Below, piece after piece: positions 57,661 to 64,000 of a stretch of DNA of 64,000 nucleotides (its first letter is position 1; the number at the start of each line of letters is the position of its first letter). The notes beneath the pieces are model-generated. The model was not told where the DNA came from, made no database searches, and saw only the letters and a program-made list of their open reading frames with translations. The stretch covers positions 67,202,659 to 67,266,658 of the forward strand of contig CM049313.1 in the NCBI GenBank assembly GCA_026874595.1, written 5' to 3'. The DNA is from Sipunculus nudus. Its lineage: Eukaryota > Annelida > Sipuncula > Golfingiida > Sipunculidae. The position numbers and the translations under genes are program-made.

Positions 57661-60227
57661 ATATTATTATCATACAAATTTCAAAATTTCCGGATTTATT
57701 TGACATATATACCGCTAAATGTCAATTGCGTGACTAGTTTAGTTTTAGGATTGACTTATAATAATTCCAATGAGAATTCTAATCTTATGATTTGAAATGT
57801 GCCGGGCTCAGCAGGTGAGAGCCAAAACGGCAGAGAATGTTCCTGAGCGCAGATAATCTGTGGAAATGTCATAACATTTCAATAACTCAAGAACAGACGT
57901 CTCTTATTTCATGTGTTTTGTTCTGAAATTGGTGTTTGCGCCTTCTCCGACTGATATTGATCCGAGAATTTTTCATTTGTTACCATGGTAATGCAGCTTA
58001 TATGATCTTCTCCTTCGCTCATAACTCTGTACTCTCATTCCAGTGTGTCGTGTAAGGTATTCTTTCTTGTAAGAGAAACTTAAGACTCTAAATAACTCAT
58101 CCAGGGGGCATGCCGTTGAAGTTCACACATGATCAGGGTAAACATTTCAATGTAGCGAGAAGAAATTCCTAGGAATGCCCTTATTATGGTCAAATGTGAT
58201 TATGCTAGTCCATTGTTATGGAATACATGATTGCTTTATGATCTATAAGAGTTCAGTGTTAAGCAACTTTTAGACTCAACGCAAGGTGCTCTTTATTAAC
58301 CCTTATTTCGTATTTTTGCTGCTTTTAAATTAAAGCAAAACTTTAAATAGATAATACAGCAGCTGTATATGAGTTCATGCTTCGTAACATTCATGTTTTG
58401 ATATTTATCAGCAATGTTTATGTATATGCATGTATATGTAAACGTGTTTCCAAGAGTATCGTGAAGGAGAATTAATTCTGAAACTAAACTATATATATTA
58501 AAAGTCATTAAACTATTTGAAATATCTATCATGATAATTTGTTTCAAGGGTGTTTTAAAACCAATCATACAGGGTAATATTAACATTTACTGCCTCCGCC
58601 TGTACGGTTTGCGTTCATCTCAGTTCTTGTGTGTGTTTGTGTGTGTTTTGTGTATGTTTGTATGTTGTTCGCAAAATAACTGAACAAATATGAGCGGAAT
58701 CGTATGAAATTTTCAGAGCATTTCGGGACTTGGCCAATAAAGAATTGATTACATTTTGACGTAGATCCGGCACATGATCAGGATTCAGAAACTTCATCAA
58801 GAAATATACACACAGTGAATGCCTACAAGGGAATTGGAAGCATCCCTCAAACTATATGATATATGTGCAATCCATATACATTTCAATAAAACAATGAATT
58901 TTACGCATGTATTGAATTTCAAGAATGTTTCATAAATTTATAAATAAATTTTATTCAGATAAAATGCATGATAGCAGAGGTCGTTTTACTTTTCCTCTGC
59001 GTCCGTTTAGTTTCATTCATTGATTTATTTCTATGAGATCATTTGCTGTAAGCATGGCCTGCCGTTCTTGACCACAATTTACCTTGGTCTAGTAACAGTC
59101 CTACACGGTCTGACTCAAAGCAAAACAGGGAGAAAACAAACTGATTCGACATTCAGATATGGGTTTCCTGGGAGATGCGGAAGTGGCCTGCAGACGGATG
59201 TCCGCTCTCAGGAGTGTTTTCCGGTCTCAATTTTGCAGGTGGCCGCCATTTCTTAGACGTTGAAAGAGTGTTATGGTAAAACCCAAATAACTGTAGACAT
59301 ATAGCCTGTAGACTTAGATCACAAATTAAATGATCAAAAGCTGAGCCACAAGAAGAACAGTTTCTATTTGGCTGGGTTATTTCTTGGACTTAGTAGTAGT
59401 TAAACTGTATTTTGAAAAAAAAAATAATTATTAAAAAAGGTTTTTAATAAGCATATAATAGAAATGGCATAAATCGGATTTCCTTTAATTACCTGGATAA
59501 GAAATATGTTACTGGTTTCCAGTGAACTGACAAATCGATTACCCTTTAAGTATATGATATAATAAAGACCACTGATATAAAGACCTATGTCAGTTTAAAA
59601 CGTGTTGTAGTTTGTAGAAAAAGTGTGTAATATGCAAAATTAAATTTAAAAATAAAATCAATGTCTCTGTTAAAACAAGAAGACAAAACAGTTATGAATT
59701 GTACTAAACGGTCACTTTTCTATTGCAATCATTTATTGGAAAAGCTAATTAACGTTTCTTCTCATTTTCTGTCCACTTTAAGTGATGTAGGACATGAGTC
59801 CGAACTTGGACTCGGGTCCACTTTTTAAAATTTTCTAAATAAAGACACATTTTTGGAAACTGGTTTGGTCTTGGAGGTGAGCTCTGAGGGACTCAGACTC
59901 GAAGACAGGTAGACTTGGACTAAAACCTTAAGGACACGGACTTGCACTTCGAATCGAGAGGCTTGGATTTGGATTTGCACTTGGAGTGGATAAGGTCGAC
60001 TCGTCTCCAACACTACATGTTACTGACTGTTTATCAATAATTTTGTTATCATAAAGTCACAAAATGTAGTATATATTTATAGTATCAATTTATAATTGAA
60101 GAATTAAATTGTAAAATATCAATTTACGTGTATAGAGCCTCTAGACGGAATTTACCAAAATACCGATAAGAGGTCATTGTACAGGTATATTCACATATAC
60201 ATTGAAATAACTCGTGCTAATGAATAC
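57661..60227. other. AT-rich spacer, no gene recognised
   Basis: Short (GT)n at 58626-58670. The frame at 59020-59256 sits in a GC-richer piece but shows no domain or clear exon boundaries. Confidence 0.45.
59785..60015. repeat. GACTTGGACT-type low-complexity repeat
   Basis: Degenerate reiteration of GGACTTGGACTCG-like words in both orientations. Source unknown. Confidence 0.4.
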
Positions 60228-60397
60228 CTTGGGATACTGATCTGATGAACTCCTTGGGATACACCGAGGGCATGGTCTTAATAATATTGTTTTCAAACAA
60301 TATGGACGTCATTCCTATTGGCATCGAACCTCCTGCCAGAACCTTGTTCCCTTCTCTCCTGACAGCTTTAACATGGTCAGAGATAAACCTTTGCTGT
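60228..60397 (-). CDS. Candidate internal exon of an unrecognised host gene (170 bp)
   Basis: Minus strand. A strong pyrimidine tract (TCTCTCCTCCCTCTCGTCTC) ending CTCTATAG immediately precedes 60397, and the segment ends CCCAAG before GTATTC at 60228, giving consensus-like AG and GT borders. Between them one frame is open for 56 codons, starting QQRFISDHVKAVRREGNKVL and ending YPKEFIRSVSQ, with codon and base composition unlike the AT-rich surroundings. The frame stops four codons after the putative donor, as expected for intron sequence. A TTTTAAC branch-like word lies upstream. No family recognised. It could be part of a real gene spanning the window or a chance or decayed segment. A TTAA MITE inserted about 75 bp upstream would lie in the preceding intron. 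Confidence 0.35.
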
Positions 60398-60472
60398 CTA
60401 TAGAGCAGAGACGAGAGGGAGGAGAGAAAGGTGCCCATGATAAAATGTTAAAACATAAGAAAAGTGCGTTAA

Positions 60473-61054
60473 GCCTGTATCTCACTGGGCTGCGACAGCT
60501 TTGCGACAAATGGCGAAAGCGTTCGCGAGAGAGTTTTAAAGTCTCTTAGATCATTCGCGGCGGTTCTCAATTTTCTTGCGTGATTTGCAAAGTGTCGCTT
60601 ACTTATCGCACAAATTTTGAATATGTTCAAACAATTCGCAAAACAAAATTTCTCGCAAAATAGTCGCAGGGGCGTCGCTAGTGTCTCAAACAGGTCGCGA
60701 ACTAATCTCAAGTCAATTTCCGCGAGTCAGGAAGTGCGATAACTGCCAGAAAACTATGAGGGGGTTTGCAATCTGTGCAATAACATTACGAATATTTACA
60801 GATAAAAATGAAAATCTGACATTCTAGTCACGAATTGTCGTGCGAATATTTCACATATGTCGTGCGAATGTCTTGTGAACATCGCACGAAAATAGCCGAA
60901 ATTTAGGACAAACACTCGTATGATGATCGCAAACATGTCGTAAATACGATTCAGAGTGATCGAAAGTGTATATTGTCGCTAATTCGCGTATTTTCTTGCA
61001 ATGGTCGTGTCTCCAACTAGCCGCAAGCTGTCGCAGCCCAGTGAGATACTACCT
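60473..61054. mobile_element. TTAA-flanked MITE, 582 bp
   Basis: Both ends carry GTATCTCACTGGGCTGCGAC in inverted orientation, followed by AGCTTTGCG and AGCTTGCGG respectively. Flanked by TTAA at 60469-60472 and 61055-61058. The interior is rich in TCGC/GCGA words and non-coding. Termini are among the best preserved in the window. Confidence 0.85.
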
Positions 61055-61058
61055 TTAA

Positions 61059-61955
61059 TGCAAGTTGAAGAGAATGTAGGAGAGAGAATAATAATAACAA
61101 GAAGGGAATAGAGAAGAACTTGGGGCAAATCTGAATTGAACTGGAACTTAAGGGGAAAACATGATAAATTGGAATTTAATTGAATTGAAAAAAGTGAAAA
61201 TTAAATTAATTGGAATTGAATTAGAATTTAATTTTACAGGTTACACTTAATTGATGACAAAAGTTAAAAATCTTATACCCAAAGTGTCGCTCACTTGAAG
61301 TTGCTCAAAATTTAAAGTTTTAAAATAGGACTGGCAGCATTTGGTTAAAGTCAAGATAAATCCTTTTCATGGATGACACAAGTATCATGTTAAGAGAAAT
61401 GCTTAAATTCTTAATCACTTTTCCTGAATTGTTTGTTTCAGCAGTTTCAGCACAGAAAGGATAATATTCATATAATAATATGACGTGTGGTGATAGTAAT
61501 TTTAGCTTGTCAAAGAAATAGTAAACATTATATATATATATATATATATAAGTGAGCTGTTTCAGTTATGATAAGTGAAGGCAAAGTATAAGAGTAATAT
61601 GTATTACTTTCTATTACTCCGAATTTCCTCGCGTTCTATAGAGCAAACAAGTGATCTTATAATACTGAACTGACATGTTCTGGTCCAATGACTGTCTAGA
61701 ATATGCCTTTTGTTACTGCATTCTGCGTGTCTGAAGCTGCTCTGCTGTACTGGTGTGCTCTGACCAGCTGTTACCTATGTGGTGACCAGTGGGTCTGATA
61801 AACTAGGGTGTTTTATTGGACAGAACAAGCAACTGTCATAAGATACCTCCCATAGACTGCTGGTCTTTGATGACTTAAGTCAGTAAAAGTATACTGCACA
61901 TACACAAAATTTGTTGACCTTGCTATTGTTAGGGGATATAATAGTGATCACCCCC
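61059..61955. other. AT-rich spacer with (TA)n
   Basis: (TA)n at 61529-61550. No gene seen. Confidence 0.5.
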
Positions 61956-62650
61956 TATATATAAATAGAGAGAGAGAGACAGACAGACAGACAGAAAGAC
62001 AGACAGAAACAGACAAAGAGACAGAGACAGAAAAAAAGAAAGACAGAGACAGAGAGCGAGAAAGAGAAAGATAGAGAAAAGAGAGAGAGAGAGAGAGAGA
62101 GAATGAGAGAGAAAGATGTACAAAAAGTATAAATCCAAAACAGGAGTGGATGAAAAAAAGGTAGGCGAAAAATAGAGGGAGAGTAAAGAAGAACGAGACT
62201 AAGAGAGACAGAGACAGACAGACTGAGGTAAAGACAGAAGAAAAAAAAAGAAACGCATGAACGAGAGCGGCAGCAGAAAGGAAGCGGAATGAGACAGAGC
62301 CAATTAGTTAATTTCAGAGTCGTCAAAGTTATCAAGCCGCAGCGCGATCTGAAACTGGTGACATGTACACATCCCCATTATAATTATAGTCTAGACACCC
62401 ACAGTTCGCCGAGAGCGTAGTGTGAATAAAGCTACATGAACCACACTATATAAAATACCTTATTATTAGGCAAAGAAAGTTTGGTTATCGGATACATTTT
62501 TTATTCAGAAATCAGGGCAGAAGGGCGATTGTTTCAAGCTTTTGTTATTAAGTTTCGATAACAATTTTATATGACAACATGATAAAAAAAGAATTGTTTT
62601 GCTGTGTATGCAAACGTTTATCGTAACAAACGTAAATCGGTAAATTCAAC
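61956..62650 (+). repeat. GA-rich repeat unit 1
   Basis: A (GA/CAGA)n tract of about 160 bp, then the words AAACGCATGAACGAGAGCGG, AAAGTTATCAAGCCGCAGC, TTAGGCAAAGAAAG and GTATGCAAACGTTTATCGTA, in the same order as in unit 2. Confidence 0.7.
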
Positions 62651-63129
62651 TGAAAATTTTGAACTTCTTTATTTCATTCCAATGTGTCCATTAAAAAATC
62701 ATATATTTAAAGAGGGATCCATATCTGCGTTTATACAACCGGTTACATATATATCTAAAACCAGTACCTAAAGATACACAAAAATAAACATGGAGAAATC
62801 TACAGATTAAACATAATCGTTGTTTAAAAGAGTCCATTTTGAAAATTCGTAGAAGGTCTCGTGGAATAACGTCAGTTAACGAACAGATTCGTTCGTATTT
62901 AAAGTAAGCAATAGGATCCTTAAAGAATCCTCAGGGGTTCTGATCCTTTCCGTGATGATTGGATAAAGGCCTTTATCTTGTTTTGCATTTAAAACTGATA
63001 TAACGAACTGGACCATGGAGCTAATTGGCTAAATAGGCCATCCGAGTGAAACATGTTTGCATGAAGAATATAAATAAACATAACAAACGTACCATAAAAT
63101 AAGTCATATTAGAAATCATATTTTAGATA
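62651..63129. other. Insert between GA-rich units, no gene seen
   Basis: About 480 bp present between units 1 and 2 but not between units 2 and 3. Nothing recognised. Confidence 0.4.
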
Positions 63130-63900
63130 TTATCCTTGTTACCTGTAACAAAAGTGAAATATCTGGGCTATTTAATAACGTGAACTAGTTATATAATATT
63201 AAGAAAACTTATAAAAGTGAGAGAGAGAGAGAGAGAGAAAAGAAGAGAGAGATGCATGGCATTTAATAGCAACAACAGGTTTGGATGAAAAAGAGTAAGA
63301 GGAAAGAGATGGAGTGAGGGAAAATATGAACGAGGATAAGAGAGGCAGAGACAGAGACAGATAGACAGACTGAGACTGAGACAGAAAAAAAGAAAGAAAC
63401 GCATGAGCGAGAACGGCAACAAAAATTCAGCGGAAATGAAAAGTGCCAGTTAGTTAAATTCAACGTTGCCAGTTAAAAAACTAAAGTTATCAAGCCGCAG
63501 CATAACATGGAACAGGTAACATTTACACATACCGATTATGTAGTCTACTCAGGGTTCGTCGGAAGCGTGGCGTGAATCAAGGTACATTTCCTTGAACAGA
63601 TCAGAGTCAACATCCGATAGGTGAGCTTTTCAGAAGAAACCCACTACTAGGCTTCGTATGAACTTCATTGAATAAATACCTGTGAATTATTAGGCAAAAA
63701 TGTTGGGTTATCAGATACCTTTTTTCGGAGATCCGGAACAAAGAGCGTCTGTTTCAAGTTTTTATTATAAAGTTTCGATATGAATTTCATATGCTCTGGG
63801 GACAACATGATAACAACATAAATACATTGCTGTGTATGCAAAAATTTATCGTAACATCTCTGACTGCAGCAAAAGTGATTTATCTAATCTATTTAATGGC
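63130..63900 (+). repeat. GA-rich repeat unit 2
   Basis: Starts with AAAAGTGAAATATCTGGGCT and CTTATAAAAGTGAGAGAGAG and repeats unit 1 word order. About 724 bp from its CTTATAAAAG to that of unit 3. Confidence 0.7.
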
Positions 63901-64000
63901 AATAGCTAGAAATATATAATATTTAGAAAAAAAGCTTATAAAAGAGAGAAAAAGAGACAGAGAGCGAGAGAGAGAAAGAAATATATAGATAAAGGAGAGA
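63901..64000 (+). repeat. GA-rich repeat unit 3, cut by window edge
   Basis: CTTATAAAAGAGAGAAAAAG and a (GA)n tract begin another unit that continues past the window. Confidence 0.7.

Noticed and set aside
61929-62335. Ser/Leu-rich minus-strand frames at the right edge
   Set aside because: Translations of (GA/CAGA)n low-complexity DNA; also seen at 63189-63463 for the same reason.

Overview
This window reads as AT-rich non-coding DNA from an animal nuclear genome, with no intact gene. Lophotrochozoan, and most likely bivalve mollusc, is my best guess. The grounds are the (TA)n blocks, tRNA-derived SINEs, decayed non-LTR retrotransposons of two or three lineages, and arrays carrying the GTCCGTCGTCCG, GACCTTGACCTT and GGCGCCACC motifs that I associate with bivalve intergenic DNA. 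That is recollection, not a search. No bacterial or organelle features, rRNA genes or functional tRNA genes were seen.

Layout. 1-4 kb: a miniature LTR retrotransposon (1125-1537) whose two LTRs each carry tRNA-like Pol III A and B boxes, then a ~300-bp repeat array with a promoter-like dispersed repeat inside it. 4.67-7.21 kb: a 59-bp satellite of about 43 monomers with an ~830-bp higher-order period. 7.8-21 kb: a SINE, a TATA-containing LTR of about 855 bp (8406-9262), two further broken copies of that LTR (14600-15418 and 18405-18957, the latter a foldback), a hAT-like MITE with target duplication, a 45-bp tandem repeat, and several diverged local duplications. 21.8-25.05 kb: a nearly complete but inactivated endonuclease/reverse-transcriptase LINE on the minus strand.

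26-44 kb: a second copy of the promoter-like repeat, a SINE, then a nested inverted duplication of about 11.7 kb (28127-39838). Its arms have been altered by MITEs and by an array of ~325-bp units; a second array of the same units lies in opposite orientation at 42.7-44.1 kb. The loop holds oppositely oriented arrays of a ~175-bp unit, a TA-flanked MITE and a decayed, possibly transposon-derived coding relic. 44.6-49 kb: a pogo-like fragment, a decayed L1/Tx1-like LINE (ORF1 plus endonuclease remnants) and a CR1/Rex1-like RT fragment, all minus strand.

50-64 kb: TTAA-flanked MITEs (50543-51190, 60473-61054), a GTCCGTC-headed repeat element, a precisely bounded 5'-truncated LINE copy with 18-bp target duplications and a short A-tail (56031-57018), a tRNA-derived SINE, one candidate internal exon of a host gene (60228-60397, minus), and GA-rich repeat units running off the right edge.

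Almost everything recognisable is mobile or tandemly repeated. The window is best treated as a repeat-dense intergenic or intronic region. The points most worth follow-up are the Pol III-box miniature LTR element, the higher-order satellite, the large palindrome and the candidate exon.
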